Notes: generated from the sequence alone by a model not told the origin. A stretch of DNA of 64,000 bases from Volvox africanus (GCA_030268105.1 BSDZ01000004.1:1661001-1725000), one strand, 5' to 3'. Numbered from the stretch's first letter, positions 36,877-50,500 are shown. Numbers and translations are program-made.

Positions 36877-39136
36877 CATCCTCACCCTCATGGAAAATAC
36901 TGGCATGTAAGTCACTCCATCGGAAATTCCATGCACCATCTTACTCCCTCGGGGTGACCTGGATGATGTCATTCTCGATAACTCACCAGAGTCCCCAGAT
37001 CCCAGTTGTCATTCCCACAGACGCTACCGCCATTTGCTGCCGCCTCTGGTTACTCTTATTGCCACTTCAAACACACAAATAGAACCTCCAGATTGATGCC
37101 AGTCGGCCACCACTTCTTTAGATTCCCCGGACTCCTAACTTTTCTGGACACTGCTGCCAATGTGGTGAGTTCCCCGGAGTCCCCAGGGTCCACGTCCTTC
37201 TCCTTTGTATACTGCTACCATTTTAATCACTATTGCAGATCCACCAGGGCCCTATGGTTGTTCTCGTGTCTCGTTGCCTTACCGCAGGATCGGCTCGCTG
37301 CCCTCCATCTCACACATTTGGATGCAGAAAGTACGGCGATTGAGTTCCCCATTCAGGCCAGCACGAAGGGTGCATTTAGGTGGGGTTCTGGGACGAGATG
37401 GATCCCACTCCCACTCTCACTCCCCGGGTGAGGGGGACGTTGAGACTGCGTGCCGGATCCCCCCTCCCGGGTTTATGGAGCCAGCTAGTTCGCTATCTCT
37501 TTCTCTTCGGCTGCAGGTTGGGTTCAGTGTGGCCGGGCGCTCCAGGACGCATAAGGCGGAGAAGCAGGTGTATCAGCCTGCACCTGCGAGGTTAAAGGAA
37601 CCTGAAGGTCCACAACTTCATTAGCCCACAGGCCAAACGACAGTCTGTGGGGTCGCTGTCCCACTGATCGTACCCACTCAGTTGGTATGACTTCCGTCCA
37701 ACTTGTTGTCTCTTGTTTTAAAAAGCTGACCTTTTCCAAACGAAAGTTGCATTATTTTCCTGGAGGGGCTATCTGACAGCCTCGTCCCAGGGCAGGCAAG
37801 ATCCACCTCAGAAATAGGCTACGTTAGCTATAGGTCTCCGTTGCGCAGCTGACTAGCCAGCACATGCGTACCCAGTTACATGAAAAAACTAACTGTGCTT
37901 GCTATGCTATAAATTTCCATGGTGGCCACCTAGCTTATTTAAAATCACAGCTAAGGGGCTTTCAGGCTTGATGATTACATTCCTAGCTGTTTTTGCGGTT
38001 GCATTTCTTCCTGTCAGCAGTTATGGTGACGTCCGACCATCATTTATGCCATGCGGATCCCATCTGTAGGCCAAGTAATAATCTGCGTAGCTCTACCCCT
38101 CGCTCTATAACGGACCTAATCCGGGTTTAGGAGTTCTTGGACTCGCGTGGAATGTTTCTGTGTGATCTTGGGATCATATTGTAGCTTAAAGCTACTCTCT
38201 CGGTTGCTTGCCCCTACACGTGATCACCTGTAAATATTACACAGCGAGCCACCCCAGAGACAGAAAGACGCACACCCCACCTGTTGCCCGTCTACCTAAT
38301 TAAGTGCTCGCGGGTGGTATTCAGGCAACATTGTAATACCTTCATGTGCAGTCACGCACTCGATCACCCATGGATATACGGCATACAGTACACTGAGAAC
38401 GTCGGGGATGGCAGTCTGTAGAAAATGCCAATCACGTTCCTATCAGTCGTTCCACAACATTCCTGCAAGGCATAAGGGCCTGTGTGAACCTGGCCAGTGT
38501 GAAACGCTACCATGCACCCGCCCAGCCCACGTCCGTCTGTCACCCTGCTGTGAGTCCCAGCCTCACTTACGGTCAGTGACACACCGGAAATTGCAACTTA
38601 ACATATTGAAAGTGCCTTCCATACGTGCGATGGAGCCCAGCAGGGCTTCCTCGGGGCATGGGGCCAGGCTTCCTGGTCAGCCAGCCAGGAAAGTCAGTTG
38701 AGGCTCGAGATTGGAGAGGGCCTCGGAACCAGTCAGGCCGTAGTTACAAGGGTACCGTATCCCTTCTATCCCTAGCTATCTAATCCTTCACAAGTGCATG
38801 CGTGTACGCATCAACTAATGAGAGCTCTGCTCCGTCCATTTCCTTCTCCATGGACGTTGCCAGACACATATTATTAGGTGCAAAGCACGTCCTGCAATTC
38901 CTACCGCCCGTGCAAGGGACGAAACGGAGAAGCGAAGCATCATGTGTCTCGCGTTCCTTGTAATGAATAGTTGCCCTGTCCGCCGGCAGCATCAAGCTGG
39001 ATTCAGACCGGAGGCGACCTAAAGGTTCAGGTGCCTAGGTCCTCGCGCAGCATTACAAGAACGCGGAAAGCAAACGAGCACGCATCCTCGTGAAGCCATC
39101 CATGTAGCCGCCAGTAGCCGTGGAAAAAAGGGCAAG

Positions 39137-39141
39137 TTACA
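39137..39141 (-). terminator. Putative TGTAA poly(A) signal of CCT5
   Basis: TGTAA on the minus strand lies about 40 nt after the CCT5 stop. Another lies at 38747-38751, so either could be used; the motif alone cannot decide. Confidence 0.35.
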
Positions 39142-39180
39142 ACATCTGCATCCGATACCCTCGCCGGGATAGCAACTGTT

Positions 39181-42100
39181 TCATTCGAAATCAGACGGTT
39201 TAATAACGTCGTCAATCTTTAGTATCATCTTGCACACCTGCGGCCGGATCATGATAAAAAATAAACGTCAGAGGAGCAAAACGAGCCGGCGCTTAGCAAC
39301 CTTCAGCACTCAGCTTCTCCTAAGCAGCGTACATGGGTTCGCTTATAGCTGAAAACCAGGGGAGTATTCAACTTAGGCAATCGGCACCAGGGCTACTTGT
39401 GCCAACAGCCCTTATTGAATAGCCCATAAATCCGGAATAAAAACCCCATGCCCACCTGCGTCGCGAGGAACAGCTGTTGTTTCTTCCCAATGACCGTCTC
39501 AAAGACATTCTGCTCGCGCATGTCGTTGGTGCCTGTGGGAAACGGATGTTGAAGAAGTAACAACTTTATGCTGTCAAAAGACGGACAAAGACGAATTTCT
39601 GGGTCCGGTGCTTTCATGCCTCAAGCTGTGATCATCTCCGAAAGACTGTCTTATTATTATATTACAATTTGCAAAATGAGTCGGGATGTCAACAGCTACG
39701 AAGAAAGAATCATGTGAGGGGCCATGGCACAATTCAGCAAGGGTCGACATTTCCCCAGCCCTGGATACCGGGAAGAAAGGACACTTACTGACGCCTTATC
39801 CCTCCAAAAATTGGGGGCGTACCTGTGTCATTGCAGTCAATGCCAAGGTAGGGATTGGACTCCTCCAGCTGGCGCTTCTTGACAGCAGTTAGGCTTTCTA
39901 TGGGTGGCAGGCCGCTGTTCTCCGCCAACGCCAGAGGCACCGCCTGTCATGTAAGCCAATTCACGGTTCATTATAACATGATATTATTTATGACATTATA
40001 AAACTGCAGAAAGCACTACATCTAACAATCCTTGGAATATGAAGGCCGTTCAGCAACAGCAAAACAAGTCTTGAATAGGTAAAAGCGAAGGTGTCGCGGA
40101 TATGCATGGTCTTCAGCACATGTGGATACAGCGCACGGCCATGTTGCTGTAAACACATCATCAAATGAATCCACCTGCAACGCGTCGGAGAAGGCCCGCA
40201 TGGCGTAGTGCTCCACGCCCGTCACTTTGTCCGCAGCCTCCTCCACCGCCAATGCACAGCTGATCTCCGCAGCACCGCCCCCTAATGCACAAGGGCGAAG
40301 CACCGGAAATCCGCACAGAAGTGCATTACAAACACGACACTGTTTGCCAGTGCTCACGTGCATACAAGCGGACGCAAAACGCTGTCGCCATACTATCTAG
40401 ACTCCAGGGTGCCGCCGCTGTTCCAACTTAATGACAGCGTGTTCCGACAGCAAGCGGTGAAGGTACTGGTGATCAGCAGGATGCTGTCGCCGTTGGTCGG
40501 TCGATCTCACCGTATACAATTGCGTTGTCTCGCACCAAGTTGCGGGCCACGCAAATCGCGTCATGTAATGACCTCTTGATCTCGTCAAGGACCATGCGGT
40601 TGCCGCCACGGACGAAGATGGTTACCGCCTTTAGATTAGGACAGCCCTCGATGACCAGCATCTTGTCCTTGGTAGTGCCGAAGCCCAACTGTGAGGAATG
40701 CATGTGATCACGGACCGCATGCCGAGGAGGTGTGAGAGTGCGCACGTTGACCGGTGGGCGGCAGAAAACAGACTATGCAGGAGAACAGACGCCAGTTGTT
40801 AAGTGAACTGGTTGAAACACAAGAACGCAGAAACAGGTAAGACATCGGTCAGATACAACATAGAAACAGAACACACTCCATACTCCCAAGGTACATCATG
40901 AAGCATTCGTTTGAAAGAGTTTTAAGGGCTTTGAAAACTTGAAACCCAAAACCTTAAGACACTGGTTGGGCTAAGACTCCTCATCTGGCCCACCGAACTC
41001 TGTCAACAGATTCCATCCAGCCGCCGCACCTCCTTAACACTGCCTGCGAAGCCGAGCTTATCAGCGGTCAGCTCTTGGAACCGCGGCACGATGCGGGCGC
41101 CCGTGGCCATGGCCAGGAGCTCAATCTCTACGCCTCCAACCCATCGCACGGCTGGCAGGTTCTGCAGGGTCACATTAAGATGGCATGCAACGGCGGGACG
41201 GCAATGGCAGAGGGCGATGCTGAGGGACGGGCTGGGAGAGAGCGCTACTTCGGTGCAAGGCTAGCATAATGGATTAGGGACGAATAAAAGATCCCATTGG
41301 ACGCCTCAAGTATGGTATAACCCCAAACGGTATCGGCGACAACATTTGGGGGCGCGCCGTACCTGGTGCATGAGCAGGTGGTTGGCCTCATCGTCGAAGC
41401 CCCATTGGCAGATGACCAGCTGCGCACCACTGTCCTTGCATCGCTGGACCATGTCGGTGAAGTATGTTCGCTCAGCCTCCCGCAAAGCCTCAAACTTCTC
41501 CACCGTGTCGATGTCCACCTACAATAACGTGGAAAAGTATACTACAACATTCAATTATAATTAGCGTGTTAGGTACATACTAATGGTAGAAATAACGTTT
41601 TTCGTTGACATTAATTGGATTGCGCATTGGGACGTAAGCGCTGGTGTCTCCACACGCACAGCCTCCATGTCGCCATACATGCTATCAAGCCGCATGCGCG
41701 TTTCCGACCTCATGACTTGAACACAGGTCGTCAAAAACACCACATCACGACAATCTAACAAGACCGCACCACTAAGGTCACCCTCCTCGCCGTCCGCCCA
41801 CCTTGTGCTTGGTCTTCGGCTTGGGCGGCTCGAAGGGGCATGTAAGGATAGCCACCTTGACATCCCGCAAATCCTTCGGCATCTGCGGGTGGCTGAACTC
41901 CTTGTCAATCACGATACCCTCCACCAGTCGCGTATCCTCCATCTTGCCGCCCACTTTGCCCTCAACCTGCAGGAGCAACAGGTGGACTGCGCACTTAGCA
42001 TACCATTAGAGCACGGGTCCTCCCGGGCTTCCGCATGTGCACACCACGCCCCCCCTAGCCAATATGGCCACAGGTCGGCGTGACAAGGTTGGCGTTAATC

Positions 42101-44176
42101 GGAGAAGATTGTTATGGACATTATATGAACGACACGTGTTGTATAAAACCAAAGTAAAGTTTTTCCCCGTTTGTTATCTTTTCGCACCGGTAATCATAGG
42201 ATTCATTTCTTATCGTGACGGTAAGATGGTAAAGCACCGGGACATGCAGGTGGCTGTGTGCAGATCTGACGTCTGCCATCATCCAAGGTCAAGATCCCCT
42301 GGCACTTGGAGGGGACTCGGTGCATAACTTCACAAAATCAGGCTACCTCAAACATCCCGAGGGGGGGCCTCGATGGCATTCATCACAATCCACGTTAGTC
42401 TGCGGATGTGGTCTACTAAAGCACATCGTTAAGCCCCCACTCCCCACCACCAAGAGGCGGCCCCTGATTCACCCCCAATCCTTTTGACAAATATAATGCC
42501 ATTATGTATTTACTGACAGGGCCTAGACCCAGGATACAGAAATGCTGCAACCTTGCATCCTGCTCATTTTGCTGACTTGCCGCGCAAGAGTGAGGCGCAC
42601 CCAAACCCGGACATGCAAGACCTTACGGCATCGTCTCTCATGCCGCAACACCCTTGCATTGCTGGGAGAAAAGTCAAGCCAAACTTTCTGGTTTGGCACC
42701 TCCTGTGACAGCAATTAATGCTGCAGGAGGTCAGTGTGATCGTGAGAAACCAGAAGATACCGGTAATTTAGGAGCAGGTGTCTCCTTATATGTCGTCCCG
42801 CACCTACCCTTACGACGCTGCGTCCCAGATGGCCTACACAACCCGCGACGCATTGTGATTTTTGCTTCCCCCCAGCGCCCTTGGTTTCCACTAAGCATTG
42901 TCCTGGATGCGAAGCCCAACCTGATACCTTGATAAGATCCAGGTTCACGTCCCGCCGCTCAAGGTCCGCCACAGCCAGCACAGCCTTAACACAAATTTCG
43001 GCCATAGGCCGTTTTAACCGCCCGACCCTGTGGACCACACATGGAGACCTTCAACCCTCAGGTCAAGAGCAGCATAACAATCAACAAGCCAACAACCAAG
43101 CTCCTGACCTGTTTAGAAGCTGTGGGTAACGTTAAATACCATGTTAGGGATTCCCAGTCCGCAAAGAATTTAAAATGGAGCCCAAGTCCTGACCTGGTGT
43201 ATCCCTCTGCCCGAAGTGCTCATAAAAATCTGTACTGCGAGCCTAGAGATGTTGCACTGCACTGTTTGGTACACTGCCGCAACCATGCCCGCCCCCGCAA
43301 ATACCTAAACCCCCGCAATGCCAAGGTGAAGCTGTGCTTCTGGACGCTTACACTTTTGAGGACAGCGTCGTCATGCACGTCTTCACAAGAGGCTCGATGT
43401 CCTCCCTGCTGAATTCAAACCGAGTTTTGATGTTGTCAAGATTCTCCGTTGCGACCTTACACGCCATTTCATAACCCTCGGCGATGCGGAGCGGGTGCAT
43501 GCCCATGTCCAAGAGGGACTCGGCATGCTCCAGCAGGGCACCCGCCAGTACAACCACACCCGTGGTTCCATCCCCAATCTCATGATCCTGTGACTTCGAA
43601 AGCTCCACCATGAGCTTGCCGATCTGGTTCTCAACTTCCATCATCTCAAGGATCGTAGCGCCGTCGTTCGCTGCGTACCCAAGTCAGGAGAGATGGCGCC
43701 TAATGCATTAATATACGTCCATATGATTAAAAATAAAAGGATTCTGGGGATGTCGAGGCGACTGACCCGCGTCCCTCTCTTCCCGCCCAGTACGCGTGGG
43801 CGGACAGGATATAACCAGCGTTTCTTATTTGCAACCTAAGCTACGAATTGTCCATGCCGCGAGTAACAATACTTACTGATGGTTACATCGCCATCGGGAC
43901 TCTGGAGCATTTTGTCCATTCCTTTGGGGCCTAGGCTAGACCGCAGCGTTCGCGCCACAGTCTTTGCCGCCATTATGCTGGCTTTCACTGCCTCTATCCC
44001 CTTTACCCGGGACTTTCGCTCTTGCTCCTGCGAAGATGGAAGCAGTGCTGTTTCGAGAACGCCAGACGGCGGGCTCCCCAAAACACAAGCGGTAGCAACG
44101 TCACAATATCCAAAACAAGTACACGTACCCTAAGAATAATGAACGGCCGCCCATACTCGTCAAACGCTAGAGACAT
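39181..44176 (-). CDS. CCT5: T-complex protein 1 subunit epsilon (CCT5)
   Basis: One of eight subunits of the cytosolic group II chaperonin CCT/TRiC, which folds tubulin and actin by ATP hydrolysis. Twelve exons in phase: 44176-44129, 44027-43877, 43670-43352, 43027-42928, 41966-41802, 41518-41363, 41161-41030, 40688-40511, 40281-40175, 39943-39823, 39532-39456, 39237-39181; 536 residues, the usual length. ATP-site motifs are [12 protein letters not shown] (about residue 46-57), VTITNDGATIL split over exons 2-3, and [15 protein letters not shown] (about 99-113). The epsilon identity is shown by [58 protein letters not shown] and the C-terminal [16 protein letters not shown]. The start [15 protein letters not shown] matches the family N-terminus. 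The gene is divergent from the TPR gene at 44552. An essential protein of this kind should be constitutively expressed; tubulin demand during flagellar growth is a plausible but unshown influence. Confidence 0.98.
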
Positions 44177-44551
44177 GGCGTCTCGATCTCAGAACGGATT
44201 ACGAGTGTTTCAGAGCCCCAGTAACGAAAAAAGCTTCCTCAACGGGGAACTACAATGGTATGGAGAAACGTAGGATATCAGACTGCCTTTGCGAGGGGCA
44301 TTGCGTTTAGAACGGAGGTTGGACGAGATGTACGGATAGCTGGGCTACAAAATTTCCTAAACTGCAACCCAGACGTCACTGTTTCGATTACCGTAATCCA
44401 TGGATTCTACAATAAAATTAATCATGGCGCAGTTCCTCAAGTCGCTATCGTGATTCGAAGAACTATGTGCCCATGTACCCGAACGGTTCATAGCTCAACA
44501 GTCTAATGTAATAGAAATGCACATTCATAATTTATTATAATCTTCTTTGGA
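44177..44551. promoter_or_regulatory. Divergent intergenic region between CCT5 and TPR gene
   Basis: Only 375 bp separate the two start codons, which face away from each other, so both promoters and 5' UTRs must fit here. I do not see a convincing TATA box or other named element. Confidence 0.6.
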
Positions 44552-47500
44552 ATGTCTACCTCTGAGAGGACAGGTGTTTCACTTGCTGCGCTGCGGGAGC
44601 TTGCAGGAAGGGGCTGTGCAGATGTTGGCGAGGGAGCCACAACCGCGGAAATCGTAAAAAGTATCATTCAACCAGCCACATTATCCCAGTTGTGCCCCTA
44701 TGTGAGCTTATTGCGCGATGAAGACCGCGGTGTGCCCACCATGGTAGTTGTCGCGCCTTGGACCTTGAGCTTCAGCACCCTCGTGGACGAGCTTAGCCAT
44801 TGTCAATCTGCCAATAATCCAGAGACTGTTTATGTCTGGCTCGATGTCCTTGCGTGTAACCTGCACGCCACGGACAGCAGCGGCCTGGAGGCTGTTTCCC
44901 ATTCCGCCACTGCGACAGCCTCCATACCATCACGTGCCAAGGTCGACACCACGGACCTCGGGGGTCTCCCCACATCAGCTCTCGATTCATACCGCCGGGC
45001 CATTCGTGCCGTTGCATCTTCATCCGCGAACTCTGGAGAGGCAGCGGCTCCGACTGAACCTGCGGGCGCCCTGGCGATAGTGCTCGATGTCGACGCAACC
45101 TTGCTCACATCACCGTGGTGTCTCTATGGTATTTGGTCATACATGAACCACAATCGCGCCGCCGTCGCTGCGGGACAGCTTACAACTATCATACCGCTAT
45201 GTAAGGGCCACCTAGACGTTTTGCTGACGCAGCTGGCTTGGGAGAACCTCAGCCTGCTACAACCATCGCAGCACACTCCTGACTCGATCCATACACTGAT
45301 ATTGGAGGAAGTAACGTCAGAGCGGAGCATTCCATTGCCGCCGGGGTTGTCGGCGGCGTCAGCCATGGCCGCCGAGTGTGTCGCAGCACCACAAGGGGAT
45401 GGCGTTCCTGGTGGCAATAGTGACACTGATGGCGGCGGCGCGGATGGGGCCGAGCTAGACGTGGAAGCCCGGGTCGCAGCCGCAGACGCCGCTATTAAAT
45501 TCGGTCTCCTGACAGCTTTCGATCGGCGAGTACAGTCTCTCTCTGCAATTACGGATGCCGCGAGGGCTGTCAAAGTAAAAGCGGTGGCGCTGGATCCCCA
45601 GCCGCCAGCAATTGCGGAAGGCGCATCCACAGACGCAGCGGCCCCGGCGGCAGGGGCTCCGCCACCGCAGACTGAGCCAACAGATGCTGCGAACTCAACG
45701 ACAGCTGTCCCACCCTCGCCGGCTAAGCAGGCAGACGCAGCAGCGGATACGGCGGCAGCTCCTCCAGCTCCGTCGCCGCTGCCGCACCCCGAGTCAACAG
45801 CTACAGCGGCAGAGGCTGGCTTGGGCACATCGGGATCCAGCCCACAGCAGGCACCAGCCGTCACGCCTCACGTGGATGAGGTTCGCTCCCTGGCGGCGGC
45901 GAGTGATGCACTTGGCTGCCTGCTATGGGCGGCTGGCCGGCCGGCGGAGGGTGAGGCGCATCTTCGCCGTGCACTGGAGCTGTACGCGGGCCTGCATCCC
46001 GGGCAGACTCTTCTGCCGCTGCAGTCGGTAGTGCACCTCGGCGCGCTTTTGCATGTGCTGCCGCAGTCGTTGGCAGGCGACGAAGCCGAGCTCTTGCTGC
46101 GAGGCGCCCTCACGCGGCTTGATGCTGCGCACGATGCAGCGGGTGTTGCCGGAACCTCTATTTCTGCCGCGCAGGCCGCGCTACTGTCAGCACATACACG
46201 CCACTTCCTGGCAAGGCTGCTGTGCCTGCGATCCGGCAGTAATTCCGCTGCCAGTATCGCCTATCCCCGTGATGCCAGCGGCCCGCATGACTTTGGGAAT
46301 GGTGGCGCCATGCCCGTTACCGCCACCTCCACCTCGACCACCGGCGCCAAGGCCGTTTCCCGCAACGATATGACTGGATCGGCTGAGTCAGGGCCGGCGG
46401 CATCTGCTGGTGGCACTACGGCCCCCGAGCTAGCGTTGCTGAGTGGCGCCGCCAGCATGCAGCTGCCACCGGGCGGTGTCCCGGCAGAGGTGGCGGCCCT
46501 GCTACGTGCGGCACTGCCGGCCTTCCAAACACATTACGGCAGGGGACACCCCTTGATGGCAACGTTGCTCAGCAACCTGGCTTTGGCGCTCAAAGTAGGT
46601 CTAACGGATGTGGTCCTGTGGTGGGTCACTGTCGTTGCGACAGAAGCCTGGGCTGACAGTATTGGGGTTGTGGCTGTGAGGTACAAGGTACAAGGGACGC
46701 ATATGCGGATGGGGATGTGCGGGTATTCAGGCGCGGAGGCTGTCCCTCCGTTTTCCACCGCCTGAATACACGCTACGCGTCGGTTCTGGTGTGCTCATTA
46801 TAGCTACGACGGCACACGTGACCGGCGCCTTTGCCGCACGGCACAGGACCGGTGGCGGATGTTGGGACGTGTCCCATGAGTGATAATGCGTTGCATACCG
46901 CTGCTGCTTTTACCTATGGGATAATCTTTAACAGCGACGCGCCAATTGGCAAGTTGGTGGTCGTCATATTGGATCAGCATCCTCCTGTGACCCCAATAAT
47001 GGATCGCATTTAAAACACGTTACATATTTTCTCATCCTGGTCTCCTGGCCTCCGTCTGAGGTTGTTAGTATCGTTACACTGCAAAACCATGCTTCTGTTG
47101 CAGGACCAGGGCAAGCTGGATGAGGCGGAGGAACTGCTGCGGCAGGCACTGGCTGCCAGAGAGGCCTCCCACGGCCCCAGCCACATAGACACAGTGCGCT
47201 ATATGAATAACCTGGCGGGACTGCTTGAGGCACAGGTGCGGATGCGGGTCGGGGTGCGGGTGCGGGTGCGGACCGATGGAGCCGCGGGGTTCGCGCCTTT
47301 AAATGTGTCCAGGACAGCAAACCAGTGGGCGCTAAGTAGGTCAGACCCGGGCGCGAGCACGAGGAGGCGGCCTTGGACCTGCCCGCATGTAGGGCAGCAA
47401 GGGCAGCAAGGGGGGGGGGGTTAGCGTTTGCAGATGCATTTGTGCACATTATGCCTCCCTCCCTTCATGTACCTACTGCTGTCCTACTCCCGAGGGAACG

Positions 47501-50500
47501 CATATGCGAGTGGTCAGCTCTCAAGCTTGCGCAGGCCCCCCCCCTATCCAAATCTATCACGGTGGTGGTGGTGGCGGTGCTATTGGTGGCGGTGGTAGCG
47601 TCTATTCATCTTCCCTAACAATCCTGCTCTTTATGTTCCCATCCTCTTGCACGTGTTTCTTCCGCTGTTCTTGTTGTCGTCCAGGGCAAGCTTGAGGAGG
47701 CGGAGTCGCTGCTCCGTAAGACCGCCGAGCTGGCCGCCAGCAGCCTGGGCCCGTCACACGCCTACACCGCCAGTGCGCTATCCAATCTGGGAGTAGCGCT
47801 TCGGAAGGTGGGTTTTTGGGATAGGTGGGATAGGTGGGACAGGTGGGAGCTGGGAGGGCGGCAATAGGATCATAAATCCGGAGGCGGGATAAGACGGGAC
47901 AAGGCTGTAGAAGGCGGTACACGGGTCGTTTCTGTAGAAAGGATGCAAGGAGCACCCTTGACGCTTAAGCATGTGTCAGTAACCCACTCCGACCCCCCTG
48001 CTGGACATATAGGTGATCTATCTCCTTATCAAACTCTGCTCCCAAAATGCCAACATTTACGGTTTGGGGAATGCTAGCTAGCACGCAACGTATTAGATCT
48101 ATCACGTTCCCAATCCCCCCATTCCCGTCCCCCTCCCCATACTTCCCCCTCCCCATCCTTCCCCCTCCCTTTCCTTCCCCTCCCTTTCCTTCCCCTCCCT
48201 TTCCTTCCCCTCCCTTTCCTTCCCCTCCCTTTCCTTCCCCTCCCTTTCCTTCCCCCCCTTCCCTTCCCCCTCCCTATGCTTCCCCCTCCCAATCCTTCCC
48301 CCTCCTTGGGCTCCACCTCAGGCTGGAAAGTTGGACGAAGCGGAGGAGCTCTTCAAGACGGCGCTAGAGATTCGGGAGAAGTTGCAGGGGCCCCTGTCGT
48401 TGGACACCGCAGCATCTCTAAGCGACATGACTCTGCTGATGCTCGACCAGGAGCGCTTGGCGGAAGCGGAGCCGCTGTTCCGCAGGTGGGGGTGTGTCAG
48501 GGTGTGAGGTCACGTGCCTGTGTCTCTCAATTTGGTTTCCTGAACGAATGACACCGTTTCTTCCTCCGTACTTAGGATTCTGGACATCCGGCAGCTGGTC
48601 CTGGGTCCCGACCACCGAGACACCGCCGCCGCGCTGTGCGACCTGGCCAACCTCTTGGTGCAGATGGACCGGCCCGTAGACGCCGAGCCGCTGTTACGAA
48701 GGTGGGTGGGGTTTCGAGCGGAAAGAGCAGGGTGTGAAACGTAACTTAAGCTTCAATGACGAAAATCACCACATGGCTTCGGGGAGGGAATGATGGCCTG
48801 GCTTGACCCTCTCGCTGACGCGGAGCCGAAAGGCAGGAGGAGGCCTGGCAACGCAGACGGATTGCAGTCGCACATGCATGCAGGAGAATTTGAAAGAGGA
48901 AGATATTTGCAATGACACTTGCACATCGATTTGCACACTGCTGCAGCGCCCTCATGACTCGCTCGAGCCTTTTGAAGGTTACCGTCGTGGCCTGAAGTCA
49001 CGTGTGTGGCGACAACATGATCTCATAGGATATCTGAACCATCAGAACTATTCTTTGTTGATATTTCTTTAAATTTAATGAAGCTGGATCTCTTGTGACA
49101 TTCCTCGCGAACAGAGCATGAGCAAAGACCTCCCCGCCTCCACCTCACCTGCCATGCTATTTTGTTCATCTTCCCACCCGGCCGCGTTTCTCGTGCTGTG
49201 CCCGTACCTCGCCGCGTGCAGGGCTGTGAAGGTGCAGATGCACTGCCTTGGTCCGGCGCACGAGGACACTGCTTCCGCCACACACGAGCTGGCCAAAGTC
49301 CTGGCGCAGCAGGGACATGTGGAGGAGGCCGAGAAGCTGTTCCGCAGCACGCTGGCGGTGCGTGGCAATTTAGGAAACGGGAAGTAGTTGGAAATTTTAA
49401 CACGCTGACACGTGCTTTACTTAGGCCGGAGCGTTGCCTGAGGGATTCATCATTTCCACGTGCCCGGCCACGGGTCTGGCCGCGCAGGTCATGGAGTCGG
49501 TGCTCGGCACCAACCACCCTGAAACCATCGTGACCGTCAACCACCTGGCGTTGCTGCTCAAGGACGTGGGACAGAGTGCTGAGGTGGAGGCCATGTTTAA
49601 GAGGCAAGTCCTACAGGGTGCGCTGCGTTGTAGACGCAACGTAATGTGCTTGGCGGTCTTCCGGTGTCGAAGACTGGCACTGGCCAGAGAGGCCCACAGC
49701 GACAAAGGGGATGGAGCTCTGGAGTAAATTAGATTTAACATGGCGCAGCAGATTCGAGGTTGGGGCTCCGAGGAGGTTGCCTGCTCGGTAGCGAATGGCA
49801 GATTTTGCTCTTTTGGCGGCTCGCGTGTTGTCTCGGATGGGAAGCGGTGACTCCACAGATACTCTAAAACCGTGCGAGAACACACCCGCTGAACACAACC
49901 TCACACGCTGCCACAACATGTACTCCCTCGCAGGGTGCTGTCTCTGACCGATACCCTGGACCTGGACACCACCTCCACGGCCAGCCCCGCGGTGCGGGCT
50001 ACACGGCGGCGTCTCCGTGCTGCGGCCATGATTGCAATGCGTGGCCTGGCCGAGCTGACGGGTGCCGCGGGGCGCTTGGAGGAGGCTGAGGTGTTTTCCT
50101 GCAGGGCGCTCGTGGCGAGTGAGCGGGCGCTGGGGCCTGTGCATCCGGTGACGCTGACGTGCGCGGAGGGGCTGGCGGAGGTGCTTCGGCAGCTGGTGAG
50201 GGTTGACGTCGGGAGGTTTACCGGGATGGGGGTGGTCGGTGGTAGGGACGCAGGTAGACGGGAGGTTAGGTTTAATAAGAGGAGCGGAGTATCGAGCATC
50301 AAACAGCCTACTCCATACTTGCTTATAATTTATCAACATCTTCCCGGCAACCAACCCTTCCTGGGAGCTGGCGAAAGGATGGGGTGAGGCAGGAAGGAAA
50401 AACCGGAGTGCGAGTGCGGGGTTTATCTGGCCTGCCCGTGCCAATACTGTTTGTGGTCTTCAAGGAGGACAGCCTAGCAAGCGCTAGATTCGCCATGAGG

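Larger units (their letters stand above)
33944..39180. other. Gene-poor, AT-richer 5 kb region
   Basis: Most of this stretch has stop-dense frames and lower GC than its flanks, lowest around 36.0-36.7 kb. It must hold the missing first exon and promoter of the exostosin gene (left part) and the 3' UTR of CCT5 (right end). A membrane-like open segment at about 35380-35619 is listed separately. Simple chance frames near 37.0-37.6 kb have no recognisable domain. Confidence 0.5.

Noticed and set aside
37006..37624. Overlapping plus-strand frames of about 140 codons
   Set aside because: No recognisable domain, no consistent splice partners, and composition typical of chance frames.
45124..45864. 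246-codon minus-strand open frame
   Set aside because: Antisense shadow of the Ala/Pro-rich first exon of the TPR gene; no domain.
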